This document shows, in pieces, positions 50,374 to 61,957 of a DNA stretch of 64,000 bases (positions are counted from its first letter, which is position 1; every line of letters begins with the position of its first letter). The translations under genes and the position numbers were made by a program. This stretch comes from Cenococcum geophilum 1.58 (lineage: Eukaryota; Ascomycota; Dothideomycetes; Gloniales; Gloniaceae): assembly GCA_001692895.1 (NCBI GenBank), contig KV748190.1:645645-709644 (forward strand), in the 5' to 3' direction. The notes under the pieces were generated by a model, which was not told where the DNA came from, did no database searches, and saw nothing but the letters and a program-made list of their open reading frames with translations.

Positions 50374-51386
50374 TTAAGCTTTACCGACTCTATAAGCTAT
50401 ATAACCTTAGCCTTACTAAATTATATATTAAATTAACACCTAATTTTAGTAAGCTCCTCGCAAAAGTATAGTAAGAAGTTATATTAGTAGTAAGGCAGAG
50501 CTAAGTATAGGCGTGGTATAAAATAATAAAGTAATTTATTATAGTTAAAACTCTTTAGTACGATACCTGGTTACAACGATATACTCTATATTACGATCTA
50601 CAAGCCTTAATCAAAATTTTTTAGGTGTATTTTACGATATCGTTAAGTTCTCTACACCAAAATCGGTATAAACAGTAGAGATTTTTGTATGGGAGGGAGC
50701 CTAATTTAGCCGGTAAGGTGGACGCCTTAAGCCTTTTTAAGTAGAAAGCCCCCCCTTTTATTGCTTATTAACCTAACACGTAACTCTTTGTATAACAATA
50801 CCATTGGTATAACGATACGCTTGGCTGTACAAACCGTATCGTACTAACCAGTTTTGACTGTACCTCCTTAAGATCCTTATCTTTAAACTTAGCGTTATTA
50901 AATTCGCTTAATAAAAGTATAGTTAAAGTAGTAGTGGAGGAGGTAGCTATAGTAACGGTAGCAGCGCCAACTAGTAGAGCTATAAAAGCTTTACGAGACG
51001 ACTTAGTAGCTATAGTTAATTAATATAAGAAATAGGCAGATAATAAGGATAAGAAGCTAAGCGGGCTTTAAGTACGTGTTTAGCTTAACTAAGATCTAAA
51101 CCGCACAATGTTATAATTGTCGTTTTATTACCACAAGAAGCTTAACGTAAGATAGGCTTATTATACGATTTTGAAACCTTAAAAAATACAAGGCTCGGCG
51201 CCAGCTTGTGCAGGAAGCTAAGCATAGCTCCCTTGTAGAGTCTCTTGCCGAAATTAGTATCCTCTAAGCTGTATTCGAACTCCCTACAGGCCTCCTAAAT
51301 TAGCTCCAACTAGTGTAAGGAAATTTGAGAAACATGCCTAATCACGTCTGAGCCTGCTGAGGTAACTTAAACGCGTACTTTTGATT
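50374..51386. other. RIP-mutated DNA-transposon relics
   Basis: AT-rich sequence with stops in all frames. At 50830-50862 a TIR-like end (reverse complement CAGTCAAAACTGGTTAGTAC) is followed by TA, the form of pogo/Fot1-type element ends. A related string CCTGGTTACAACGATATAC lies near 50566. The two may bound a ~300-bp MITE, but pairing is weak. No transposase can be read with confidence. Confidence 0.4.
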
Positions 51387-52311
51387 CCGGTGTTCGCGCA
51401 CGGTCCGCCTCTCTTAGGACACTACCGGCGGAAGGATACCACCTCGCCTTGCATGTATTTGATGTTGGAAGAGGACCGGGTAATTCCTAGGCAGTCCGGG
51501 AAGGGGTGACTGCAGCACAAAGCCAGAAGAGCGGAAACCAGTTCGCCACGTATTACTGCTCTGCTAGCCATTCGCCGTATTTAAGTTGGGCAGAAGGACT
51601 GGCTGGGAAACTACAGGAATTTATATGTCGACTAAATTCGGACTGCTTACCACCCTGCTGCCTATCACCTTGTTACCTACCCCCATTTGTTGCCTGCACC
51701 TACCTCATGTATATATAGTCTCTTTTTCTTCATAGATCAATCGACACGAGTTCCTGACCTGGTATTTCCGGTCAACATTATAAATGGGCAACAGTGATTC
51801 TACTTGGCTAGACCACTTTCCCATCATTCTTTCCCCGTAAGGAACGGTCCTAGTAGCAGAGATAGTTCAGCCGACGCTTTACAAACAGCACCTCCGTAAA
51901 TTACTCAATGAGGAAATCGATTGGGTGCTATCTGGTTAGGTGGATTGGCGTTGAGAAAAAAATAGCTCTGGAGATTTGAGGATCGAAATACCATTAGACA
52001 ATCTCTCTACCAATGGAAAAAACAACCTTGCGAATGCACCACTCCTAGGGGTCTGAATGTCCAAAATTACGTATTTGTACCTATTGCTTTCGTATATATA
52101 TCACGTGTTAGGCTTTTGAACATCATTCTTTGATTGGTCATTAATATATTTAAGCGAGGAGAGCTCAAAATGGTAACCGGTGTATGAGCAGCGAAACGAC
52201 TTCTCTACATTTTCAAGAGCTATTTCATAGGGACTTGATTACCAACAAGGGTTTCAAAGGACAATAAAAAGTACCTGCCATGTGCCTGAATGTGTGCCTG
52301 ATACGAGCTTC
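51387..52311. other. Intergenic, no supported gene
   Basis: GC content is normal from here on. The first 27 bases repeat a motif found at 5642-5668. The 70-codon frame at 51506-51718 shows no protein character. The rest holds nothing I recognise. Confidence 0.5.
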
Positions 52312-52629
52312 CTAAGCCATCTTGATTGCGCCCCCTTCCGAATACAGTAGCCGGTGGAGAAGACTCTGTTCTATCGCACCATAGTTAGCTTCAAAAGCAC
52401 AAATCGCCTCAAGAACCACATAAAGAGTGAGGCAGATCTGATTATCCAGACACAAAGCGGAAAATATGTCAATGACCTTTTTTGTGGCTTCTGGCACTGC
52501 CCAGAACCGACTTTTAAAACTACGGCGGCTATGGCTATACTCGTCGCCTCTGAAGCCGTGGGATTTTATACTAGCTGATCTTCCTAATAGTTTATCTATA
52601 ACTGGGAGGACATCCATCTCTTCCACCAA
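52312..52629 (-). pseudogene. Possible C-terminal fragment of a fungal transcription factor
   Basis: The frame ends with the pattern VPEATKKVIDIFSALCLDNQ, then ICLTLYVVLEAICAFEANYG. Its arrangement (CxxD/N then a long hydrophobic helix) resembles the C-terminal regulatory domain of AflR-type Zn2Cys6 factors. No ATG, zinc cluster or upstream exon could be found on the minus strand (a TAA lies shortly before), so at best it is a fragment. The similarity is from memory and weak. Confidence 0.3.
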
Positions 52630-53076
52630 CCTGCTCCCTGCAGATTACCACTCAGCGCCGGCACGAACTCCGCAGGCTAGTCATTGAGTCTTAAGTCCAG
52701 CTAACCGAGGAAGAGAAGTTATGCGAAGGCGGTCCGAACTACAAGTCCCCGAGATGAGGGTTGAGCAGAAGCAAGACAGATGTATATCTATTGACTGTGA
52801 CAATATCAAATGTCAACTTGTCGACCAAAGGGTTTGTTGAAATATTCCCCGTGTAACTAAAGGCTCCTACTGACTATAACCGCAGTCTTATCCTTGTTGC
52901 TGGTCGGATGATTCAAAAACTGAGCCGATACCTCTCAAGGAAGAACCCTATAGCGCTTTAGCGGAGAACAGATTTGGCAGAAACGAGTTTCAAAGAGCGA
53001 TGCGGGAACCTCACAGCTACCCCATCATTGGCGCTGGTAGGAACAACTATGAAACGTGGGGCTTTCAAAAGCGTAA

Positions 53077-53469
53077 GTGATTGTTATGTGCAGGCAAAAT
53101 AGGATGCAGGCTGAAAATACAGCCGGTACTGAAAATGACCAACACGACCAAATAAATATCCTCGCCGACCTACTAAATACCACATTGAACTCAAACGAAG
53201 ACGGCCAACGTCAAGCAAGCCACTCCGCTTTTAATCCTGCGACAAGAACCAAAGCAAGTCAAATGATCACGCCGGAATTATCGATGGCCAGCTGGGATTC
53301 GACTATTGAGGCTGAAGCTCCTGGGTCTATTCAGGCCTTTCAAGGTATTGAGGACCGTTATGATCCGATGTCGCGCTGGTTGAGCGAAGAGCCACACGAG
53401 GTGACGTGGAGCGAGCTCCAATGCTCACTAAACCCCAACTACTGGGCGAAAGAGCATAAATTGAAGTAA
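53077..53469 (+). CDS. Hypothetical protein, C-terminal exon(s), unknown
   Basis: The frame from 53077 runs 130 codons and has protein-like composition: polar, acidic, with SMASWDS, then RYDPMSRWLSEEPHEVTWSE, ending EHKLK. Upstream, ATG frames at 52999 and 53050 (MKRGAFKS) can be joined to it only through an unusually short intron (gtaagt..gcag, 21-37 bp). The true start is therefore unresolved. No domain recognised. It may be a decayed or lineage-specific gene. Confidence 0.35.
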   Translation: MIVMCRQNRMQAENTAGTENDQHDQINILADLLNTTLNSNEDGQRQASHSAFNPATRTKASQMITPELSMASWDSTIEAEAPGSIQAFQGIEDRYDPMSRWLSEEPHEVTWSELQCSLNPNYWAKEHKLK

Positions 53470-53664
53470 AACTCTTGACTTACTACTTATGTGTTGGTTG
53501 AGTTGTGTTGATTGTAGTATTGATTGTGGTGCTAAACTGTCCACGTGGGTTTGAAGGTTTCTGTAGGGTTTCCGTTTGAAATTATAAGGCTGTACTTCAT
53601 CTTCAATTGTTTAATTTACCATCATCCGCTTATTGTGCAACCTTGGTAACAGTATGGACCCCTA

Positions 53665-54512
53665 TCAGCTCATCTTCTCGTCTCTCGCAGCCTTAGTTCT
53701 AGGTGCTCGTAACATAACCGGAAAGTCCAATGTCTCCTGGTCACCCTCGACCTGCACCGTCATTCTCCCAATCTCCCGAAACCCGAAAGACTTGTAAACT
53801 GGCTCACCCATAGGACTACTCTCGGTCCCGCAGTGGATGCCCTCAGAGTCCGCCTCGGTGGTGCCCCATGCTACGAGCCGTGAGGCAGCACCGTGGCGCC
53901 GGAAATCTCGATGGGTGACTAGAAGTTGCATGTACCACATTTCGGGATAGTCCGGAGTGAAGAAGGTCGCGCGGACGCGGGCTTCTTCCTCTATGAAGGC
54001 TCCGACGCGTGCCGGGTCGGCATCGCGGCGAGAGTATCGTTTTGAGATAGACCAGGCTGTTGCTTTGATTACAAGAACTAGCGGGTTGCTTAGCCAGAGG
54101 TACATGGCATGGAATGGAAGATTACGCAGGATAATTGCAGGGTATCCGCTCGTGAGCACAGCTGCACAGGATGCTTACTGTCAAAAGCATTGTGCCAGGT
54201 ATTCTTGCGCGCCCATCGGGCCCTGGCAGCGGCCGAATTCCCAAGCCGTTCCCATATGGCCCACGCTACGATGGTGTCGGTTGGGACGTCTTGGGCAAAG
54301 TCGTCATCGTTATCGGTGACTGTGACAAGAAAAGTGTACTTCTTGTTGCAGAGGTCATCGGTAAGCTGGAGCTGCCACCAGAAAAAGTTGTCTTCGGGGT
54401 ATTCGTGCCGATAGCGCCACATGTAGGGGAAGGTGGGATCGTCTTCCAGGCTAGTGACTGTGATCTCTGCCAGACGGTGCAGGTCTCGGGGTGTTGCCAA
54501 GCGAATGTGCAT
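53665..54512 (-). CDS. GNAT-family N-acetyltransferase
   Basis: Exons 54512-54179 and 54078-1 (54077)-53665 are separated by a 101-bp intron (gtaagc..cgctag, 54178-54078). Together they give 249 codons, 248 residues. The start MHIRLATPRDLHRLAEITVT is the usual GNAT beginning (xIRxAxxxDxxxL). Motif A, the acetyl-CoA pyrophosphate loop, is QLLVTHRDFRRHGAASRLVA near residue 180. Motif B follows with PVYKSFGFREIG near 220. Fungal proteins of this group are small cytosolic acetyltransferases of unknown substrate. It resembles the second GNAT-like gene at 61958-62665 (both have a DDxxF..R.E(Y/F)P(E/D)D N-terminal block), so the two may be related copies. Confidence 0.85.
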
Positions 54513-55586
54513 ATTTGCAAAACGGGCTGATGCTAGCGGGCGTTTCTCGATGCCCGGACCCCAATGGATGGCCGTTAAGGCTGCAAGGCTGATAAGACTG
54601 TTAAGGCTGTTTAAAGCTTAGGTTCGATGTTTTCCTATACGTCTAGTTAGATTTCAGAGCAGGGCGTTCGAAGCGTGCAACACGCGACGGCCGCATATGG
54701 TTCCTCTAGATGGTTAGAAGGGATAAAATCTCTAGCATTACTTCATCGAGTGAATGAACAACTCCGGACGTGCCATGTGAATTTTCGGCGGCAGATCACT
54801 CGCCTTTTGGGAAATGCGTGAAAGTTGGACTACCTAGGTATCAAAGGAAGCCACACCACCTGGGGCCCGGGAATGATTTCAGTTGGGGGATTTTGGGGGC
54901 CTACGGAAAACCGAGGCGACGAACGACGAACAAGCTTTGTTCACGGCAAGCCCGCCATCGTAAGCCCTTCTTATGCGTGTTGCTGCGGCCCGAAGATCAA
55001 AAAGCCAAGACTCGCAAAATCGAATTCAACTCCCACCGGTTACCTTATTCGGACTTGGCCTGTGCACCTGCACACGCAAATCACACTTTGCTCGTCACGA
55101 CTCGCCTCTCATGCCTCTCCTTGCCTCTCCTCGCACACCGGTTACCCTTTGCGGTCAAATATTGATATGGGCTGCGCTATTTTGCACTGTTATCGAAGGT
55201 GCATGGGCACTTTGACGTGAGAAAGACGAGATTCGCCCTCGGATATTCAGACTCTCTAGGATGGTACCTTTAACCGTCGCGCACAGACTCTGCAATACAC
55301 TCTTTCGCTTAGATGCAGCAGAGCGTCAAGGTTCATTTTCCAAACACCAGAATGTCAGACGCACTCTATCAAGGACGGTCCAAGGATGGTCCAATACAAG
55401 TAAACAAATTGACAGACAAACATAAACGAGTCGCAAGCATCTTTTTAAATGTTCAACTAATCAAGCCAGAGGCCAGGTATTCAATTTAGCCAATTGTTTA
55501 ATCGGTCTCACAGCCAGTCCTCTCATGCCTGAGACCTAGAGCATAGATGTTGAGAGCCACAGGGCATGTGCCTAGTGCTATTAATT
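54513..55586. other. Intergenic region
   Basis: About 1.07 kb upstream of the GNAT gene and downstream of the MFS gene. Three overlapping plus-strand frames (54770-55220) are products of locally stop-poor GC-rich DNA and share no family features. No repeat seen. Confidence 0.5.
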
Positions 55587-58102
55587 TCAATCGTCCTCTC
55601 TACGTGTTGGTGTATGGCTCTCCAGTGCGGAATCTACTCTTTCCATTGATGCTACCGCCAACAGTACTAGACCCATCATCACACACGGCAGCACTATGTC
55701 CGTTAGTTTCCACAATGACATCCGAACTAAATAGAGACTCACCGAACGTGCTTCGAACAGCGGACTCGAAGCATTTGAGGACGATCTCTTGGATCTCCAA
55801 ACTGTACTCTCGCAGGTTCCCTAGATTTTGCAGCGCTTCACGGATAATCTGATGTCTATTAGATCTTACCTCGAGAGTGAATAGGAAATGCTACAGACCT
55901 TTTCTGTATCGGGTGATTCCCCCAACTGATGCCGGGTCTTGGTCTTGAATAGGGATCGTGCCATCGATGAAGAGATGGCGATCACAAGGTCACCCCCAAG
56001 AGTAAGCGTAAGATCATATATGGCAATCATCTGTGGCTGGTCTGGAAAAGCTGTAAGCGCTGGGTTTCGAAGAGGTTTGGTTCATGCGATCACATTTTCT
56101 TTCGATGACTGCAAGGAGCGCAACCAACAAACAGCTCTGCCACACCCCTGTGCAAAATCCTAAAGCTACCAAAAATGGTGAGTAGCCGACAAGTTCTGGT
56201 TCTGATCCTCATAGTATTAGTGACTGGTTAGATTCGTATCACGAGAATAGTCTTACTCATCGCCCCTGTGGCATACAAGATGTACAAAAGTTCCGTAAAA
56301 GCTGCATTGATGATCATTAAATCCTTGACCTGGCGTCTCTTTCTAATGACCCATCCCCCAAAGACTGCACCCGCCGGTTGACCGAGATAAACGCAGGTAA
56401 GAGCCCAATCATGGAACGCGGACCCATCAAATGCTCGTATCTCGATGTACAGAGGAAGGTTGAACAAAATCTAGGTTTGTAGGCATTAGCTGAGCTCAAT
56501 TTTTCTAGCAAGCATAGTACGCTTCTGTCTCATACCGCGTTGAAGGAGAAAACGACCCCGAAGACACAAACTAAAACCTTGACCACAGAGAGATCTTTAA
56601 GATGCTTGACAGGAATGATGGGCCGTTTTGGAAACTTTGTCTCAAAGTAGATGAAAGCTCCGATTAAGAGCGGCGTTGCAACTAGGAGGGTTATTTCTGC
56701 GGGATGGTTCCATGGCATAACGTTGTCCCCGAGAGTAAGCGCGAAGAGAGGCACCGCAATGCACGCAACAAGGAATATCCCCCCAGTTACGTCGAGCTGG
56801 GAAAATGTTGGATGAATCGCGGCCGGCAAACCTGGTGCTCCTGCTCCGTTGGGACGATTGCGGACAAGGCGGAAAGAGAAGTAGAGGAACACCGTTGCAA
56901 CTGCGATTGAGATGACTTCAAATCGGAAGACCCTGCAGTACCGTCAGTTTTCTAGGGGCTGCGGCAGCAGGAAATTGCGAACCAGTGCCAATTCAGGGCT
57001 TTTGAGATGGTCGATCCCAGCGGCCCACCTGCCATGAGAGCTACAGTCTCGACACAGGTGACAGCGCTTTGCCACAAGGCAATGTCAGTTAAGGAAACGA
57101 GATCTTTGAGCAATCAGCGGTGGGAAGATCAAAGTACACGTCCGGTGACTGACCGTTAATAATAACTATCGTCAAGAGTGATGTGCCCGATGACCCTAAG
57201 TTTACTATTATTCTCGAGAATGACAGTTGCCAGAGTCTGACGCTGAATCCGCTATCCGGCCTTTGTCAGCAACTGTGTTTGTGTTGCCAAGACAGATGCA
57301 GCGAGATTTAACACACCATAGCAATACTCCAAGGCCATAGGCGGAAAAAGCAAATAAGATAGCATGCTCTCGTCCGTACAAATTGGAGAAGTGACCGTAC
57401 TAATGTGACTTTAGCAGGCAAGTTCAATGAGCTGTACCATATCATTTCATTGTGCTTAATGATTGGCTTGTGGTCTGTGTGGAGGACAATTGTCCGGCCA
57501 TCATTGAACAGAATGATATCGGAATTGTTCATACAGTTGGGAATGATAGTAAGTAGAACTATGAAAACTCCTTTGATATCTTATGGCCCAGGCCACATGA
57601 GATCCGTAGTAGGGTGCCTAATCGTAGCTGCGGAAAGAGATGTATTTTTCTATCTTTTGATGTGGAGGGTACTCACCAGTGGCTGGAATGCAGCAAAGCT
57701 GATGGACCCTGTCAATACAATCCATACAGCATCTTTGAGGCTGTTCAAGTTCGACGCTAGAATAAAATGAGCCAACCGAACCTTTAAGAAATTATTTGGT
57801 TTAGATTTACCGATTCGGATGTAATTGGTCATCAGGAACGACAAGTCGAAGGCTGTATTGAAGCAGCTATATAAAACATTACTCTACCGTAGCACACCGT
57901 TGGGCTAAGCAAATTCTTACCCAAAGAGCAAAGCTGGAGCAATGATAAAGGCCAAGCGCGATATTTGAGGGTGCTTGCTCGGAATATCTTCTGAATCCTC
58001 CAAAGCACGGTCATCATTGCGGCTTGATCCTGAACCGTTGCTCTCCAGCAACGGCTCACTTTCCCGTAGGTCGGAAGCTTGACCTTGAGAAAGGTTGGCC
58101 AT
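55587..58102 (-). CDS. MFS transporter, 12 exons, drug/siderophore-type
   Basis: Exons: 58102-57921, 57866-57811, 57756-57677, 57399-57317, 57251-57154, 57103-56983, 56932-56536, 56470-56257, 56207-56094, 56050-55899, 55848-55743 and 55693-55587. They total 1710 nt, 569 residues. The N-terminus is hydrophilic with a dileucine-like ESEPLLES. Membrane segments follow in the pattern of the fungal DHA2-like (14-TM) group. The loop after TM2 reads PLYGHFSNLYGREHA, corresponding to the conserved GxLaDrxGRkxx. GGPLGS lies in the motif C position after TM5, and LGGDLVIAISSSMA occurs later. Such carriers are proton antiporters that export toxic or secreted small molecules; the substrate here is unknown. 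It is divergent from the Zn2Cys6 gene at 58760, which may control it. Intron 3 is long (277 bp), intron 9 only 43 bp. Confidence 0.88.
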
Positions 58103-58759
58103 ACTGATCCGCCTAGTTTCAGTACACTATCAACCCGAAGCGAGCTGTAAGTGTATCGGAACACAGTTGTCGTTCTTGGCACGAATGTATATGTTGCTTT
58201 GATAGCAAGATTACAGGAACAGGAGCTCGGATACCAGAGCGAAGGCCCTTGGTTGTGGAGCAAAGAGTTGATTTGGTAGGATATATGGACCTCCTAGAGT
58301 TAACGATAGTATTGACACATAGAAATATGCTCTGTTGATAGAATAAGAAGAGCTTCAAGAAATCGCGTTGGTGTGGAAGTTGGTTAGGTGTCACGGGCGT
58401 TTTCTACGCTAGGCCCAATTAGGCGGGACTCATACGGAAACGGTGAGGCGAAAGACTTTGGAACGTGGTTCGTGACAGAGCCCTTCGTCCCCATCGTCCC
58501 CCACTGTCCCCTCGTATTGGCTACTCGTAACCCTACAGAGGCACAAAGTATCCTTTTCGAAAGCATCCGCTGAGCGAATCGATTTACAACAGGGCTGCTA
58601 CAGCTAAGAATGAGGCTGACGTCTAACGCGAATCTGGTGACCTGCCGGAACCCCGAAACGTCCTCCATGGGTGAACGCGAAAGTTATGCCACCGAACGCT
58701 TTAGCTAATTAAGAACCCACCCCGCCACTCTTGCCTTAGCATGCTATCCCCACTCCACT
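58103..58759. promoter_or_regulatory. Shared divergent promoter region of MFS and Zn2Cys6 genes
   Basis: 657 bases separate the two start codons. CGG-type half sites, as used by Zn2Cys6 proteins, occur at about 58435-58443 (CGGAAACGG) and 58645-58654 (CCGGAACCCCG). They could be bound by the neighbouring regulator, but no spacing rule was tested. Confidence 0.35.
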
Positions 58760-61384
58760 ATGTCGGCTCAGTTAGTTCTAGCATTTGGCCAAAAGGAGCG
58801 TAATCAGCATTACGAGTCGAACGACACTGTGCAACAGATCGATCGTGCGACCAATGCTCATCAGAACGAGCCTACTGGGACCATCTTCCCACCTTTACTC
58901 GACAAGCAGTATGTAGATGAATACGACTTAGCATTGAGACAGACTGCCACAGACACCGCCCAAGGATTTTCCTGGAACGGGATGGCCCTTTTACCAGAAA
59001 TGGAGGGTCAAATGTTTCCTCCAGCTACATTCGCATTTCCGCCCGTCCAAGGGTACTACAGTTTTGATGATGGGCTCCTTTCAAATGCTGTTAATGAATC
59101 TATAAGCTGTGCTACGATCAGTGACGAAGCGACCCTCACAGAGTGGGATCATCTTTCCCTAGGATCATCAGCACTTGCCTATGTCCCCTTTGCGGATGCC
59201 TATCTAGCTCATGAGTCCTTTATCATGAATCAAGGGCCAGGCGGCCAGAACTTCTGGCCGAACACATCCGCAGAAGCTTTCTTAGACGGCAACGCTCAGA
59301 CCCTTGAGCAGAATCACGCCGCTTGTCTCGAATCAGCAGAGTTGACGCACGGACTCCTCACACGCGGTATATCAGATCAAGCCTGGCTTTTGGAACCGCA
59401 GTCTCACAACATTAGTGTATTAGCCACTGACGCATCAGAGGTGCTGCCGGCCTTAACATTGAACCCAGAGCTCCTCCATACAATATTAGATCCGAATCAG
59501 CAGGGGCATTCCTCCACGTCGTTCTCCGTACAACCGGCATATGAACATGCACACGAGACTGAAGAGCCTAAGGCCGGATTAATCAAGCCGATAGATCAGG
59601 CCCCTGTGACCGGTCATGCACACGAGACTGAAGAGCCTAAGGCCGGATTAATCAAGCCGATAGATCAGGCCCCTGTGACCGGTATTAACCATAAAAAGGA
59701 AGTCGGATCCAAAGCGACTATCACCGCTAAGGCTCCAGCCCAGCGCAAATCTCAACAATGTGGCATAAGAAAGAAAGCTTCATCTGCGAGAGCAGATACT
59801 GCGTTAGCGACGTTTACTTGCACATTTGTAGGTGCCGATCAGCGATTATCCACATTTGCAACTGCTAGACCGAGGCGTGCGTTTAAGAATGAACGGAGGC
59901 AGGAGGTTGAAGCAGTACGGCGTTCTGGGGCTTGCTTCCGGTGCAAATTGTGGAGAAACCCTGTAAATGAGCCTGATCGTAGTAGGAACGGAGGTACTGA
60001 GAGGAATAGTGCAATACCGACCACCCATGTCAGAACTGCTTCCAAAAGGCGACTTCTGCGGGTAGTGATGCATCTATGATATGTTTCCGACCTAATGTGT
60101 CTGACTGCGGATTTTTCCGTGAGGGTATGTGTATTACTCAAGCTTTCTAGCATGAAAGAACTAAACATACGATAGCCTCTACAGTCCATAGCCAGCCGGT
60201 GTCTCAGGATATGGTTTGGATCACATCATCGGTAGTTACGTTACAATTCCACGTCGTCCCACCATCCTGGAATAGTAGGCCGCTCGAGATACGGTGCCGA
60301 CATTTCCTGCCACGCGCACATGAGATCGTAATAAAACACGTTGGAGGTCGTGATGCCAATCGGGCCATCACGATCCCCGCCTATGCCGCGATAGATTTAG
60401 GAGAAGTGAAGAAACAACTCATGATGAATCTCCGCCACTACTGCGAAGCGTTCTTCAAAGAATCTATCCAACCTAAATCGACTCCAGTAGTAACGAAGAC
60501 TATCGCAATGGCACTGCATTTCTCTGTAAGCCAGATTTTAAACCTTAGTCCTATAAGCATAAATATCACTCTTCTAATTTTTTTTAGTCAAAGAATGAGA
60601 CGACGCTAGTAACTCAAGCCTTACAAGTCTGGGTGGGCAGCAAGCTATGCTCAACTGAACGGTCCCTTACCGGACTGGAGCTTCTTGGAATGACTAGCAT
60701 CGATGATCCCGAGTCCCATCTGTTCGGCCATGTGCCCATACCACCTGTACTTGATCATCAATGTGATTCAATGGCCATCGAATACATGAAGGAGCTTACA
60801 GCCTCGCTGCTGAGTGCCATTAGTCGGAAGATCCAGGCAGGAAGACGTTGTCGGAATGATTGGTTTGAAGTTTTTCTCACTATATTTATTCTTTTAAACA
60901 ATCTTGAATATGTGTATGGCATCCAGAAAACCTTCCAGAAATACCTTGGATCCACGGTTTGTCCCACTTCTATCTAAGTATGGCCGCGAATCTACATGGT
61001 AGCTGACACATTTAGGACAAGTTCGGCTCTCACGTTAAGAGGACGTCTGAGAAATATATTGATAAATGGATCTGGTCTGCGGAGAACATATTATTTATGT
61101 ACAATGCCTTCTTCAAGAACACCGGTGCACCATTCAGTTTAGACACTGTCGATTCTGCTATCGCAGAAGGTAACCTAGATAAGAGCGGTCAAGATTATGT
61201 TGCGGAAGTGAAGCGCGTTCTCCGTAAGTTCATCACATTCATTGACATCGCCTCTCACACTTTACTAATGATTCGAGCTGACTATTCGACAGCCGACATA
61301 AAAGCTTCTGCTCGAAAAGTGTCTGATGTGACTGATTGTAACTACGAAATGGTGTGGTGCCGGGAACTGTTTATCCCGGGCTGA
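58760..61384 (+). CDS. Zn2Cys6 transcription factor with central zinc cluster
   Basis: Exons 58760-59962, 60010-60124, 60176-60525, 60588-60956, 61016-61223 and 61293-61384 keep one frame of about 778 codons. The last acceptor could also be 61277, which adds five codons. The first ~385 residues are acidic and low in motifs, with a perfect duplication of 23 residues. A basic stretch (ARPRRAFKNERRQEVEAVRR) follows. The binuclear cluster ACFRCKLWRNP-CNTDHPCQNC is rebuilt by splicing at 59963-60009; its spacing is C-x2-C-x6-C-x5-C-x2-C, and the sixth Cys comes 14 residues later (ICFRP). The C-terminal part (RNDWFEVFLTIFILLNNLEY) is the regulatory region seen in a fungal subfamily with an internal rather than N-terminal cluster. 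Likely nuclear and DNA-binding. It may regulate the divergent MFS gene. Confidence 0.85.
59546..59683 (+). repeat. Perfect 69-bp in-frame tandem duplication in the Zn2Cys6 gene
   Basis: Units 59546-59614 and 59615-59683 are identical and encode the same 23 residues (HAHETEEPKA...PVTG) twice. The length is a multiple of three, so the frame is kept. Confidence 0.95.
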
Positions 61385-61957
61385 CCATGAGGTTGGACTT
61401 AAACTTGGCCTTGGGTTGTTCGGTTATCGTTCAGTGCAAACACAACAGAGTGTCGGAACATCCTTTTCTCCGCGTTATGAAGAGATACAATTATGAGATC
61501 ACTTATCAATGATCCCAGAAATTTTCATCGTTGTTGCACAGCAACTAGACAGTCTTGTCGTCCCACAATCCCTAGGTCTCTCTCTTGGACAATGACGCTT
61601 CGTTCTTGGAACTACATTCTGGTAGAATCTGTTCTTGGTTTCTTCCACAAGTACTGGGTCTTATTGCCATGCACCTTACAATGACTTCGACTGAATTGAT
61701 AGTTGATCAGATTTCTTGTAAAGAAAGCAAATTCGCTCTATGCCTACTTCTATCCGCGAAAGGTGATTGAAGCCCGGGATAGCCGGCCAATAACACCTGC
61801 GGGGAAGCTGCACGAATGACAGGCAATGCACCCGTGGATTGTTGCCGCACCAAGCGAGCCTCATTCCGACCCGACAATATTTCAGCAGGCAGATGAACTT
61901 CGTGCGATACGAAATTTGACAAAGATTTGTAGTTTGTCCCCAATGTGCACCCGCGAC
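61385..61957. other. Intergenic; weak coding sense at 61500-61700
   Basis: A plus-strand segment reads PEIFIVVAQQLDSLVVPQSL (about 61515-61575) and, in another frame, WFLPQVLGLIAMHLT (about 61630-61680). This suggests an old gene fragment of unknown family, but no start or splice pattern closes it. Confidence 0.3.

Noticed and set aside
54770-55220. Two overlapping 131-codon frames
   Set aside because: Both are equally open in GC-rich DNA with no domain, intron signals or similarity; probably promoter or UTR sequence.
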